Shown here in pieces: positions 1 through 12,300 of a stretch of DNA of 64,000 bases. The DNA comes from Crotophaga sulcirostris (taxonomy: Eukaryota; Chordata; Aves; Cuculiformes; Crotophagidae). Made by a program: the position numbers and the translations under genes. Position 1 is the first letter of the stretch. Each line of letters opens with the position of its first letter. The notes under the pieces are model-generated. The model saw only the letters and a list, made by a program, of their open reading frames with translations. It had not been told where the DNA came from and searched no databases. The DNA is taken from positions 409,417 to 473,416 of the forward strand of contig VYZB01000209.1 of NCBI GenBank assembly GCA_013397455.1. Direction: 5' to 3'.

Positions 1-178
1 ATCTGATACAAGGTAAAATGATCAATTTGTTATTGGAGATTGCAGTTGCTGGTTTCTCCTTCCTCTGCTGAACAATTCATTAGAGCAATTACAGATCAAT
101 GGTAACATTACTTTCTATGTTTTCTTTGTGTCCTGTTCTTTAACAGAGACAGTAAGTATTAGTTTAAGAGAAACTCAC
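1..178. other. Intron sequence downstream of the PDZ8 exon
   Basis: This is the start of the intron after the PDZ8 exon, opening on the minus strand with a consensus GTGAGT donor at 178-173. The next PATJ exon lies beyond the window. I see no other feature here. Confidence 0.8.
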
Positions 179-312
179 CAGTGGAGTGTCTTTCCCCCCG
201 ACGATGCTGAGTCCTAGGCCTGACCGACCCTTAGATATCTCTATAGTCATCTCCTGCCCTGGAACTATAGGACATGTTGCTGGATCCACAGGCAATGGAG
301 GTGGAAAGAGGC
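179..312 (-). CDS. PATJ: PATJ exon: end of PDZ7-PDZ8 linker and first half of PDZ8
   Basis: This exon of 134 nt has two leading bases that complete an Arg codon from the previous exon, followed by 44 codons. It opens with a proline-rich linker ([13 protein letters not shown]) and runs into PDZ8 at [10 protein letters not shown]. The carboxylate-binding loop is GLGLSIVGG, and the exon stops in phase 0 after GGKDTPL. In mammals PDZ8 of PATJ has been reported to bind the claudin-1 C terminus; that is family knowledge and is not visible here. The acceptor AG is at 314-313 and the donor is a strong GTGAGT at 178. The rest of PDZ8, including the alpha-B helix that sets ligand class, is outside the window. 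Confidence 0.93.
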
Positions 313-910
313 CTAAGAACATGAAAAGGTAAAAAGAGAAGTCACACTATCCAATGAGAAAACAAAAACCACCAAAGGAATGACAGTGACTAATTAAGCT
401 CATGTATTTTGCTCTTCACAGTTACAAATCCAAATGAAACTACTATTCTGACTCACTTCTGAAATCTTCAAACCAGAACAACCCCAGAGATCTGGGAGCA
501 AAGGTTCAGAATAAATGTCTGGGTGGATATTTAATTCAGTTATAAGTTCAACAATTCAGATCATTTTGCGAAGGTCCTCCACTCAGGACAGATAAGGCCA
601 TGTCCCAGCACTGTGGAATGGACAGAACGTCCCAGACTGCCTTTCCTTCTGTTTTTGTTTTAATTAAAAGGAGGAACAATGCCTTTGTATGTAAATATCA
701 ACAAAACCAAACAAAGACACCTTCAAGCTCTCAAAAAACTATAAAATGAGAGAAAAATACAAATATTTTATAAAATAACTTAAAATATGGTATTCAATGT
801 TCAAAGAAACAAATCTCAGCAAAAGTAATCTGGAAAAAAAAATATCCATCTTGTGTGTAGGGTACTAAATATACACTGTATTGGTAGAAAAAATAACTGG
901 TTCATACTAC
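313..910. other. Intron between PDZ7-PDZ8 linker exon and PDZ8 exon
   Basis: This 598 bp intron begins on the minus strand with the poor donor GTAGTA at 910-905 and ends at the AG at 314-313. It is AT-rich, with several A/T-rich blocks around 710-850. I recognise no gene or repeat. Confidence 0.75.
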
Positions 911-1025
911 GGTTGGCAACTTCAGTCTCTGGAGAAAGATAAGTGGGTGCTGGCACCAGCGGTATCTCCTGCAAGTTGACTGGTACTTTTGTTGAAGTTT
1001 TGTATTGCTTGATCTGGTTGAGGAC
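911..1025 (-). CDS. PATJ: PATJ exon: PDZ7-PDZ8 linker
   Basis: This exon of 115 nt has 38 codons plus one base, entering in phase 0. The peptide starts VLNQIKQYKTSTKVPV and contains LQEIPLVPAPTY. The corresponding human PATJ linker, as I recall it, starts VSQMKQQKYPTKVSF and has the same QEIPLAPA core, so position and identity agree. No folded domain is expected; it is a flexible spacer before PDZ8. The donor, C followed by GTAGTATG, is far from consensus. The phase-1 junction it makes (C plus GC, Arg) is the only one I found that keeps the frame into the PDZ8 exon. Confidence 0.87.
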
Positions 1026-1537
1026 CTAAAAGCAAAGCAAAGTAGAAACCAAAGAGATCAAATTACAGACAAGCATGTTATGTGGACATCATCGTTAGTT
1101 GCTGATTATCATACCTTATTAAAACCATTAAGTCAATAGAAGGGAACCAACTAATAAGCATAGATGAACTGAAAACATAGCCTTCATAAATAAATGTAAA
1201 ATCAGGATGACTGGATAATTATGCTTCCAGAAATGCTCATTTAGGAAATAGGGACAGGACTTCACCTTGCTCAGTCGTGCCTCTCATACCAAATAACATA
1301 GGTTGTTTTGTTTTGCTTGTTTTTTTTTTTTTTCTAAACAGTAAAGAACATCCTTCACATTAGCATGTGTAAGTATTTCCACATAAGTAAAGAGAAGCAA
1401 GTAAGTTTTTAAATTTGTCCCAAGAAAATGATTTTAACATCTCCTCCATTAAACCCCTGTCACCATAAATCACTCAATCTTTAACTAGATCAAGCCCTTC
1501 AAGCCCCACCCTTACCAGTTAACATAACCACACATAC

Positions 1538-1609
1538 ATTCTCTGGGAGCTGCTCCTCTGCTTCCTGCTGATCCACCAGCACTGGTCTGTCAGCTTTACA
1601 TTTCACATC
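1538..1609 (-). CDS. Candidate in-frame cassette exon of PATJ (24 codons)
   Basis: On the minus strand a long pyrimidine tract ends in TTTTTAAG at 1610, followed by 24 open codons (peptide DVKCKADRPVLVDQQEAEEQ, then LPEN) and a GTATGT donor at 1537. Both ends are phase 0, as are the flanking exons, so inclusion would insert 24 residues without changing frame. The human PATJ sequence I remember has nothing at this point. The peptide is acidic and low in complexity, like the surrounding linker. A second donor, GTAAGG at 1515, would lengthen it to 94 nt and shift the frame. This could be an alternative exon or chance; the splice signals are good, but I have no transcript evidence. Confidence 0.42.
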
Positions 1610-4067
1610 CTTAAAAAGGCAAAAAAGAAAGCAAGGTGTATTGAAAATGTCACATTAGCTCAAATAAAACATCTTCCAAAACTCAAAATGATGATCCTAG
1701 GCAAACACAGTGATACTTCAGCATACAAGCATCCTTGTAACACACCACAAAGCTGAAGCCCAGAACCTAGAAATGTTAAAAATAGCATGAATACAGAGAA
1801 TATCAGGGATTACTGAAAATAGACTGAACAGTTTTGAAGGCATACAGTGCAAGGAAAGGGCTTTTGAGGAGGAGATTATCCTGCGTGGTCTATATTGTTC
1901 CTGAGCAATAAGAAGCTCTAGAGAAGAAGGAAGCACATCCTCTGGGGTGACTGGGACAGCAGTTCCCATGCTGTGTGGAAACGTGCAGGTATTTGTGTGC
2001 TGAACCTCCAGCAGACCTGCAGCTGAGACCCTTCGGTGCCTACAGTAGGAAGGAGTTCAAAGTCATCTGCTCCTCCCTGCCCTCTCCCTTTTTCAGTAGT
2101 CCTCAGCAGCACTGAGCATGCTGCCAGCAATTAAATAAAGTAACTGCTCCAAATGCATCACCCAGCCTCATTATATAATAAATATCTCAAACAATGGCAC
2201 TTCAATCACAGGCTCCCCTTGTATCCTAATTTCTTTCCACATCCTTGCAATATACTAAAAAATATTTTTTGTCTCCTACTGCAACTGCTTCCAAACAGTA
2301 ACAATGTTCTCCCTTTGTTAGCTCTTAGCCAAATTTAGGTCACTTTGATCACAGTATTAGTTATTTCAGCCTATGTTAAAAAAAATGATAAACAGCCTAA
2401 TTTTTGGAAAAGTTGAGTACCAACTTCAAAAGACGAGAGACATCCTTGCACAAATCAGCATGGTTTCTCCAGTTTGGACATTACAAGCCTGATTCTCTAC
2501 TGTGTTGAGACTTGGAGTCACTTCCTCTGATGAGAAATGAATACAAAGTGAAGGTAAGGGAGACTGATGTAGACTTCACTATCCACTTGTTTCTACGACA
2601 CCAAAAATAATTTTCTTTCATCATAAGCATAATCTGAGATATACTACAGAAGGAATTGGTGGCTCTGCTTGAGCTGTACATTTGTCTTTTGATGTAGAGT
2701 GCACACCTTAGATTAATCTCTTCTAATAAGGAGTTTGCCCAGGTTATTATTCTTAAATTTTTTTCTATTTTGACTAATCTCTTCCTCTGAGAACTCTTTG
2801 CCAATTTTTCAAGGCTGAGTTCTCTGCTTGTGTTAAAGAGATTATTGTTCCAAGTTCAAATCTTGTAAGGAAAATGAACCCATTCTCACATACGAAACAT
2901 CAGTTTCATTATCCCAGCGACAGGACACTATCACGTACATGCTCTGATAGGACACAAATGACGCAAGGTCCTTCCAAGCACACACACAACTGCTCAAGAC
3001 ATTTTCACTTTTGAAAAGTCAGAAGTTTCAGGAGTCTCTCAAAGCCCCATGTATCAATTCTTTTCCAATGACACGTTATAGAAAGTAAGATAGCAACAAC
3101 CCTCTGGAAACCATCACTTTCTATCAGACCACCTCCAACCCAGCTAAAGAGCGTGCAGACCTTGCCTAACACTTCCACTGGCTCCAGTTCAGAAATAAAG
3201 TTGTTTTCTTTCCCCACTCTTCCCATCCAAGTCTGCTATGATGTCCATTATATAACTTCATACTTTTTAAAGTGATGAAGTGACAACAAAATGTATCTTG
3301 GGAGACACTGACAAATTTATCAGCAACAAATGAATAGAGAATGATTTGATTTCTTTTTTTTTGTATTACAGCTGTCACTTGGTGAGACATGCTGCCCGTG
3401 CTTTGAGCTGTACGTACTTGGGGAAGATATTTGCTGATAAGCACACACTTTTTATTTACTCAGTGAACTTGATCTTACTTATTGACTTTTACATTCCTGA
3501 TTTCTCACGACGTATGATTGAGAACTTAAATAACAACAGTGAAGTAGCATTGGACTGCAGCATTATAACAGCCATCGTGCTATGGAAAACAAGGCACTGT
3601 TTTTCTTCTGTCTCAACAGTCACTAAAACACTGCAAGAGAAATCTCGTTTCCTCAAAATAACAAGCTGTCTTGTGCTGCACTGTCAAAGTCTTAATGCCA
3701 ACATGACTATGAACTCATTTCCTTCTGGTCAGAAGAGACTGATCACATTTACAAAAATAAGATACGCTTCTTAGAAATACCTGCCATGTAATTTGAAAAT
3801 CGTGATTGAAAGAAATATCTGAAATTATGAAACTTGCTTTCTCCACTATTTTTCATCCATTTATGCCTGCAAACCAAGGGCTGGCTCAACTGAGGCATTA
3901 AAGAATGAGTAGCTGCATCTACAAACACTTTTCCAAATTCACCTCCTAGCCCTTACCTTTTAAGTATCTATTTATCTAATGGAAAAATCAGTAAGTTGCC
4001 TCTAAGCAAACAGTCACTGACTAAAGGCAGGGCAATCCAGCAGGTAAGTGACACACTCAGTGTCCTC

Positions 4068-4160
4068 CTGGCCTCACCAGTGACTTGGGACAGGTCGCTT
4101 CCTCTCTGTGCCACAGTGGGGACAATAACACTGGCCTGTGGATAAAGTGTTTTGAATTCC
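4068..4160 (+). repeat. Degenerate MIR-type SINE fragment
   Basis: The plus strand carries GTGACTTGGGACAGGTCGCT, then CCTCTCTGTGCCACAG, then TGGGGACAATAACACTGGCC. This is the order seen in the MIR core (tgacCTTGGGCAAGTcactt, cctctctgtgcctcag, tggggataataatagcacc), with a gap where the middle of the consensus would be. The tail AAAGTGTTTTGAATTCC resembles the MIR 3' part. MIR elements are very old and occur as scattered relics in amniotes. The match was made by eye against a remembered consensus. Confidence 0.6.
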
Positions 4161-5834
4161 AAAAATAAAAAGCAAATTGTAGCAACCAGCCGTGGCTACA
4201 AAAATAATTTCTGAGGAAAGATGAGCTAGTTTTTCTTTTCCACTGTGCCTAAAAGTTAAGTATTATACTGATATTTCTGTCACCTGGACGCTCTCAACAA
4301 ATATGCGTCTTTGCCTTCTCTCACCTGTGTGCCATTGCCCTGTTCTGGACAACTTGTATGTTGTATGGTTTCTCTTTTTTTTCACCTTTCAGTCTAAAAT
4401 ACTGTAACTTCTACCCTTTGGCTCCACAGTTCCCTTCTTTCTTGCTTGAAGTTTGAAAAGAAGTTGCCCGTATATTCTGGGTTCTCTGTTGTTCCAATGC
4501 CATCTTGGATTACTGCCAACTTTTTTTCCCTACATTAAATTTTCACTTCCCCTACTACCTTTCAAAAAGCCACATAGCACAATATCCTACGCCAAGAGTT
4601 CATTTTTGTACAATACATTTTATATATTTGCATCCACTTCATTCTTTGAACAATTTTTTTGTATTACCTTATAATCCCTCTAAAGCTTCTTGCCAAGTTG
4701 AGCAAGAACAGCAATAAAACCAGGTGAATTACACCTGTAAATACATACAAAAATACTCTGATTCACTTATATTCCAGCACATCAAAGGAGGATTCTGCAC
4801 AAGGCTACCAAACACATTAGGAACATAAACCAATTCATTTTACATGGGTGGTTAATTCTGAATGCTTGAATGGCACATAACACTTCCGAACTCTTGGAGT
4901 TCATAGACTCTTTAGTTAAATACCTACTAGCTATAGAACATTACGTATATTCAATTCATATTTGCAAAACCCAGGGTATTCTTTGCAAAAGACATGATGG
5001 AGCAGGAAGACATCTAAGAAAAAAAATCCAGACACATCAGGTTTCCTTAGCTGAGGACAGCACACAAACTGTGCATGCACAGCAAGTCTCAGTCAATGCA
5101 CTCCTTGAAAAAGGTGTAGGTTGTTGGACAAAAAGACTCTCTCAGCAAATTTTATGTACCTCTAGTTTAGAGACTCTTCAGCCTGCTTAGTAATTTTCCA
5201 TTTTAAACTTTCCATGTGGAGTCCAAAAAGATTACAGCTACACCCCGAAGGACTTTCAGATTTCTGATAATGCACAATCCTGACATATTAAACAACAAAA
5301 AAACCCATCTGTATCAATGAGAAGTCCAGTATTTATTACAGTGCACTGACAGTCCCACATTAAACCCAAAGTTATGGGCTTGGTATAGAAATTACTGAGA
5401 GTAACTCTATACCTGTTATTCAGAAGGCAAGACTAGATTATGATAATAGGCATTTTGGCCTTAGAATTTATGAAGCTATGAATATAAATAAGAATATGAT
5501 TTACAGACCATGTTTTTTTCTGAAGTTTGTCACACATGGATGGCAAGACTGGAAACTCAATCCCCTGACTAAGAAAGAACTCAAGAGACAGCCAAAATGC
5601 TACATAAACCCCTCTTATCTCAGTATTTTAACAAATTATACTGACTGCTTAGTTCACAGAAACAGTCTACATATGTGAAGCTAAAAGCCTGATTCTGCTC
5701 TCACATGGACTGGAAATGACTTGACCAAAGTGTTGTATAATACTCCAACACAAAGACAGACAGAAAACAAATCAAGGTAATGAGTCTATTTTCTAAGCTC
5801 TGATCATCATTAAATATTACTTTAAGTCACTTAC

Positions 5835-5927
5835 AGCTTTGTTGGATTCCTCATCAGTCAAGCTTTTCATTAGAACTTCCAAACTTGGGTCGTCTTCACT
5901 GCTTGCAGGTTCAGTGCCACCATGATC
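5835..5927 (-). CDS. PATJ: PATJ exon: acidic PDZ7-PDZ8 linker
   Basis: This is an exon of 93 nt, 31 codons, phase 0 at both ends. The peptide begins DHGGTEPASSEDDPSLEV and ends DEESNKA. The human counterpart, as I recall it, begins DQSGTEPISSEEDGS and ends SFKLA, so length and spacing agree. It is an acidic, serine-rich disordered spacer with several Ser next to acidic residues, which would suit casein-kinase-2-type phosphorylation (inference). The acceptor is CTACCAG at 5928 and the donor GTAAGT at 5834. The candidate cassette exon would be inserted directly after this one. Confidence 0.92.
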
Positions 5928-8900
5928 CTGGTAGAAAGGATTGATAAGAGTTTTTAAATAGAGATATGATCCCCCATAATAGCTAAAGAAAAAAAAATGA
6001 GACACTTCTACCTTCGCTTTTGTTTTTCTAAACAAGTAGCAGCATGAAAAAGTAAAAAAAAGCAGACAAATAAGTGACACAAATTTTGAAAGACCTTGGT
6101 CTCCACTTGGCCACCGCGAAGTACCATGAAGTAGTCCAATACAACTAACTACTTAGGTGCAGCTCTAGGCCAGTTTTCAAGGCCAGACTGTTCCCCATCA
6201 ACTGTGAAAACTGCTAAGTCTGCACCAAGAGACCTCCTCCTAAGAGACTTCTGTCGGGAGAGTCCCGTGCACGCTCAGCGCGTCAAAGGAAGCAGAGTTC
6301 CCTTCACGCAGTCTGAACGGGCTGGTGGCAGCTGGGCTGAGTGCTCCACCCTGGAGGAACTGGCAGAGCTGAAGCTCCTCTGGTGCTCCTCTGCACATGG
6401 GCCACCAAGCCGGGCAGGCTGAAGCCAGCAATGGGGCAGGACCCTCAACCTGAAGGGCAAACGAAGGGCCAGGATTCAGGTACACCCACGCATCACAGTA
6501 GAGAGCACTGCCAACAACACTTCAACATCAGCTACCGGAGAACCAGCAAAGGAAGGGAATGGCCCCAAAACCACAAGTAGTTTCACAGATACTCCAGAAC
6601 TTCCCCAGGCATGAAGTTTTTCTTTTTCAATAGAGGATTCCCAATAAAAATGGCCCTGGAAACATAAAATATCACCATAATAGGTAGAAATGCTTGTCTG
6701 AGTAGGATTTTCTGGTATTTTCTCCAGATAATAACTAGCATATATTTAAGAAGATTGCAAGAAAAATTAGTTCCTTCCCATACCAACAATTAAACTTCAG
6801 ACAGATAGGAAATAGCATCTTTTCAGGAAAAACATCAAGTTAGAATTCAGAGTTTAGATTATCACTCATTTGGTCACACGCGAAGTTTAACATGTTAATT
6901 ATCTTTCCCTTTCTTAAACCAAACAGGTCCTGAATCTCAGAAGATTTCTGATCTATTATTTCGATTGACTCTATTTTAAAATAGTTTCAATCGGCTTTGA
7001 TCTAAATTTGGAGCTATTCTTTCTTGCAAAGTAAAACAGTCTGTGAAACAAATAAAATAAATTTCAAGATCTTCAGTCCTAGAAGCAAAATTATTTCTGA
7101 TTTTTCATTAGTTATTTTACATTTAAGTGCACAACGAAAATTGCACAAATGTCTCAACTGCCACTTGAGCAGGCAAAGTACCTCTGCATTCCTACAAAGC
7201 CTCACTCTGTTCAGTATTGCAAAAAAATATCTCATTTTGTGGTTTTGTGATGAAGCTTTTTAAAAACAGATATTTTACAGTAATTAATATATAATATACT
7301 TTGCTTCTTCTGGCTTGTCCACAGTATTACACCACAATGTAGTCTTATCCTGTCCTGCAACTCCACATAATCAAGCAAGACCCTATTTTAAGGTATATTT
7401 ACTGTTTATCACTTTCCATATTAAAATATCTGAATGAAGATAAAGAGGTAAGATGAAGAAAACTAATGTAATAATACATGGTAACTATGGCACCCTGATA
7501 TTCTGTTACACTAGCCAGGTTACTTAATGTGAACTGACAAGTTTTGTGTACAGTGTGTATGTAATGCATGATGTTAAATATTTATTTGGCATTTCAAGAT
7601 ATAAAGCACAGTCAGTTTTATTTTGCTTTATTTAAAGACAGGAATAGCTGACAAAGGAAAGCAATGAGAAGTTCTGTGTAACACCAGTATCTTTGGGTTA
7701 CATTTATTGTATGGAATAAAAAGATACTAGCTAGAAGTAAAAACTGGCATTTACTTATAAAACAGATAATTTAAATAGTAAAAGCTTGCCACGAATGCAT
7801 GAAACTCATCCCACAAGCATCTACCTCTAAAGGCAAACACGGCACATGAGGCTGAGCACTTTGGTTTCCACATGCTGATACGAGTCTAACTACAATCATT
7901 TGACCTCAGCACAGAGTGTGCCTAAACAAAGCTTTCTGGTTCTTCCTTAAGACACAAATATTAAACAAAGCTGGGAACAAATGCAGTTATTAAAAAGTTA
8001 ACAAAAAAAAATTAATTTGGGCTCTGTAAATTGCAGAGTAATTTGCAATCCACCAGCTGCACCTGGAACACACACTGCCTCTATGGAGGAGAGCACAAGT
8101 CAAAGCACTGTCCAAAAATGACTCCAGTCCAAACAAAACCTAAGCAGCTCTTGCAGTGTGCAGCACTATGCCTGCGTGGAAGGAGCCATCAGTGGTAATG
8201 GAATCTGGAAAGTAATAGCAGGCGTGCAAACAGGAGATTCATCCAGCATTACCTGGCGTGGACCAGTGCTGTGGGATCACAGTAATGCTTACTGAAATAC
8301 CAGGAATTCAATGCACATGAATTTATCAACTGAAGGCAAGGCCAAACCCCAATTGAATTATAAAACATCTTCTGCTTTATTAGCTCAAATAGAAATAGAA
8401 TTAAAAAGCAACAGCGAGGCTAACCATGTACTTTATCTATAAAATTTAGTTACACCATATTGAGATGTCAAAATGATAACAACGTGGTGACAGTGCAGGG
8501 ATTCATGGTGCACCAGAGAGCAATCAGTCTACGCTGGGGCTACAGCAGTCATGGCAAAGAAAAACACTGACAACATTAGCACACTAAGGAAGTTTTTGCA
8601 CTGGAAGATAGTATGCTACAGCACTGTGTACCAGAGCTCACTGCTTCAACAGCCTTGTCTTCTCCTCCTGGAAGAAAATGAGCAGGAATGAGAGTTTAAT
8701 GCTGGGGCACAGGACAAAGTGGTGGACCAGGGCTCTCAGTCAGGCTGGGATGTCTCAAGGGGCTGCTGTAACGCAAACCATGGACACAGTGATCTTCTTT
8801 ACCACAGCTCGTTGCTGGTCATGCCTGGGTCATTTTTAGAGTCGCTGATGGGAGGATATTCTGGGGGAAAAGGACCTTTTCCCTGAGAAATGCTCATTTC

Positions 8901-9266
8901 TCTTCTGTAGGAGGATATCCATGTTCCAGGCAAAAGATCCTCACCACAACTACTCTAATCAGCTGGAAAAGGAGCAGGGCAGGAGATGGCAAGGTTTGCA
9001 TTTGGGGACCCTTCTTCCTCCTGTACAGCAATAGCTTTGTTTAATGCCTTTCGCTAACGCGACACCAGCCCTTCCAGGAAGGATGAGGTAAATAAAAGAG
9101 ACAAAAGGGAAAACAGGCCTATTAGGTCAAGTCTCTATCCAATGCATTTTATGATTCTAGGTTTAATTAGACAAGGTGCTCGAATGTACAATGAACTGAT
9201 AATTATGATTAATCTATCTAATTTAGCAATCTCTAATTAAAAAAAAAAACAACTCACAAACCATAC
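5928..9266. other. Intron of 3.3 kb
   Basis: The donor is GTATGG at 9266 and the acceptor AG at 5929-5928 (minus strand). A moderately GC-rich patch at about 6200-6500 is open in several frames on both strands but shows no protein I recognise. Two adjacent perfect inverted repeats lie at 8865-8902. The rest is AT-rich intron sequence. Confidence 0.75.
8865..8902. repeat. Two adjacent perfect inverted repeats
   Basis: GGGAAAAGG and CCTTTTCCC are separated by one base (8865-8883). Two bases on, GAGAAAT and ATTTCTC are separated by GCTC (8885-8902). Both pairs are exact. The site lies about 0.4 kb inside the intron that follows the exon at 9267. No function is implied by the sequence alone. Confidence 0.6.
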
Positions 9267-9339
9267 CTCAATAGAAGAGTGGGAGCTGGAAGGTAATGGG
9301 AAAGGAGCGACAGCCATCTGATTGACTGCATCTTCACTT
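9267..9339 (-). CDS. PATJ: PATJ exon: start of PDZ7-PDZ8 linker
   Basis: This exon of 73 nt has one base that completes the Arg codon begun in the previous exon (CG plus A), then 24 codons, [20 protein letters not shown] and SSIE. The human linker I remember reads [19 protein letters not shown] and ends SSIE, so this is a close match. It covers the tail of PDZ7 and a Ser/Pro-rich spacer. The acceptor is a T-rich tract ending in CTACAG at 9340; the donor is GTATGG at 9266. The exon is constrained in length and phase: the next exon begins in phase 0 with the expected DxxGTEP. Confidence 0.93.
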
Positions 9340-12300
9340 CTGTAGAAAAAAACAAACAACATATTACACACTAAACCATACTGGCCAAACTTTTCTTTGG
9401 AGTTGGTTTTGCCCATTAAGGAAACACTTTTAATAATAGAAAAGGTAACTGTTTCTTACAAGATGTTAGAGCTTAGAAAAGCGTTTCATTTTTGCTTTGC
9501 TAGCAAACAGCAAACATCCCTTCTTGAGACCACAGCAGTTTTATCTGGGACATACATTTGGAAATCTAATTTTGCGTGGATTACCAGAGGATGCAGTTGG
9601 AGTTTATGGTCCCTACACACCAACAGATCAGCTCGTACTTCAATAGCTTCTTCTAAGAGCATCTACATTTGTTAACTGCTTGTTTATAGTCTAACATGCA
9701 CAATACTGAAATACAATACCTGTTTTACTACAGTAGATTGCTTTTTCTTTTTTGTTTGTATTTGCTGTGGTCTTTCCCAAAACATTCAATGTAAAAACTT
9801 GGAAGAATTTTTATAAAATCCAGGGAGAAGAAAACAGATGAATATTGATGCCCCCTACATGTAAAGTGCATTATTTTTCAAAGATGCTTATGATGTATGA
9901 CATCTTTTCCTCTCTCCTCTTTAAAGTGCATTCCTAAGTTGACATCTGATTACTCTGTAACTTTCAAAAGCCTTTTTTTTATTAAATAGCATTCTTCCTT
10001 GCTAATGTTTTTCCTCAACTGCCATTTAAAATTATTTGGCTTATGGAATTACTTCTCCCCTCTGTAAAACCAAAGTAAAATATGACTTCAGTGATATTGT
10101 TTAAGACAAATCTGAGGCATATAAAATAGAAGACTCCAAATTTTGCTTCAAAAACTGTACTGATGTACCTCTTTTTTGGGGGGGGGTGAATGGATATCAG
10201 GAACATAAAGCAAATCCCATTTTGCTAAAGATTCAGTACTACCACAGAGCCTCCACTCAGCAAAACAAGAGAGGAGGAATCAGTAACACCTCTGCCTTGC
10301 AGACACAGAACTTGAGATGAAAGGAAAAGACTTCTCACGCAGTGGGTCTTCTGATTTCTCATTTTATCTACTTTCCATGTCACTGTAACATAAGCACAAT
10401 TCTTTCCTCTTTAATTTCTGGAACAGAATATTACACTAGTGTGTGTGTAAAAACATTTTATAGACGTGCCTGGAAGAAAAAAGTTTAATTTTATCCCTCA
10501 AGAGTTAAACACATGAAGCTGGCATGTTATGATCACTGAAAGGCAACACTGCTCTTAACAGAGCAGCATATGGGAAATTCAGTCACAGGCATTTGAAATG
10601 ATAAATCCTGCAGGCAAAGGCTGGTGAATTCATTTACTTATCTTCAACCAAACAGTCACACGATTCAAAGGAACTGGTTCTGTGCTGCTCATTTTTGTAC
10701 CTGTGCTCAGCCTCTCCTCCTGGCCCTGCTCAAAGCCTCGCCAGTCAGAAACCATGCTAAGAGCAGAACCAGAGTGGCCCGTGGTGCAGAAACGTGTGCA
10801 CAGGGCCAAGACAGAAATCTGAGGAATGCACAGAATCAAGCCCATGAATTTCATAAGCGTTTCATGTTTCCAAGTGCATTTTAACCCACAAGGCCTATTA
10901 GGCAATGATATTTTTCCTCCTCTTACCTTCATGAGACATCAATCTAATTATGTTGCTTTTCTAACCTCTAGGAATAAACCTGCAATCGTAAACTGTCCGA
11001 GAGTTCCAGCAATTTTAAATTGACTGTAGAGACTTTTCTGACAATAGCTTATGCAGAGCACAAACAGCATGAAAATTAGCAAAAGTGCTACAGTTCAGGA
11101 GCAAAACTTGAAAATAAGAAGGTACATATAAACTTTTGTAAGAAATATCATTCTAAAGATTGCTAGACTGAAGCTTCATGATCTGCATGATAAAGTGGAG
11201 TGTAATAAATTGTATGAATTAGTTTCCACTTCATATATACACACAAATTTTTTTTTTGCAATCACTGGGCAAACATTTTTATGTTTTAAATAAATGGCCA
11301 TTTTTATTCCAAGTAATAAAAACCCACAGTAATTCCCTGGAAAAGAAAAAAAGTACAAAATAAAGAAAACAAGGTTACGAAGTGTCACAACTTGTAATCT
11401 CCCCCTGCTAGGACTCGTACATATTTAAATACTTTAATGCTGCTTCAAAGGAGAATGCTTCAAAGCAGAATCAAAGTGAGAACATATTTTAAAGTGACAG
11501 ATCTAATAATAAATTGCTCTTTCTGCTCTCCACTTCCATAAGTGTCCTCAACTAAAACATGAATTTATTTACAACTAAAAGGAGCAATCATTTTCTTTTG
11601 ATGCCGGAGCAGACAGCTTAGAAGTCTGAATACCATATTCAAATTACAGTGACTGCAAATGAGCATTCAATGTATTTGCCAATAGCTGCTACATAACCAC
11701 CTCCGAGAAAGCTGTTCTCAGTTACCCGTGCTCAACATTGCTTGAGGTTAAGATGCCTAAACCCTTCACAGTCGAAACACAGCTTCGTACTCGCAAGGTC
11801 AGAGCAACGTACAATGGAATTCATGCAGCAGGGGGGCTGAGATGCTCCCCCTCCATTATCTGCAGAAGCGATAAAGATCCACCGCTCGCGTTGCCGCTCT
11901 CAGACTGGTTTGCACGAGACGCTGGGGTGGCAGCCCTCCTCCTCTCGGAGCTCGTGCACCAGAGAGCTGTTTATTCTTCACCAGTTACACATAAACTGCA
12001 TAGGGAAGGAATTCATCACTCCTCCCACAAACACTTTTACTGCTTTCAACCTCTCAGGACGAGTTTCTGAGTGAAAATGGGAATTCAATCTGCTCGGAGG
12101 TTAGAGCGTGCATTGCTTGTGCCAATGCCACCAACTCGAGCTCGATACTGAAGAAACAAGCAGCTTCCCTCATCACAAAGCATCACAGAAAGCCAGGTTA
12201 AAGCAACGTGAAAGGAGAAAAGACTCTTTAAACTTTAGAAAAGTTCATACCCTTTCAGATTTATTTGATTAGTTTGCCATAGTCTACTACACTTTACTTC

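Larger units (their letters stand above)
1026..5834. other. Intron of 4.8 kb, with a candidate cassette exon and a MIR fossil
   Basis: The intron starts on the minus strand with GTAAGT at 5834 and ends at the AG at 1027-1026. It holds the candidate exon at 1538-1609 and the MIR-type SINE remnant near 4.1 kb. A run of 14 T lies at 1320-1333. An open stretch of 142 codons on the plus strand at 3346-3774 shows no motif or known resemblance and looks like chance. I see nothing else. Confidence 0.75.

Noticed and set aside
3346..3774. 142-codon open frame on the plus strand
   Set aside because: AT-rich, no motif or domain, no promoter or polyadenylation context; such lengths are expected by chance in 64 kb read in six frames.
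9140..9175. Possible CR1 3' tail (TTTTATGATTCTAGG)
   Set aside because: A single short match without the upstream CR1 body.
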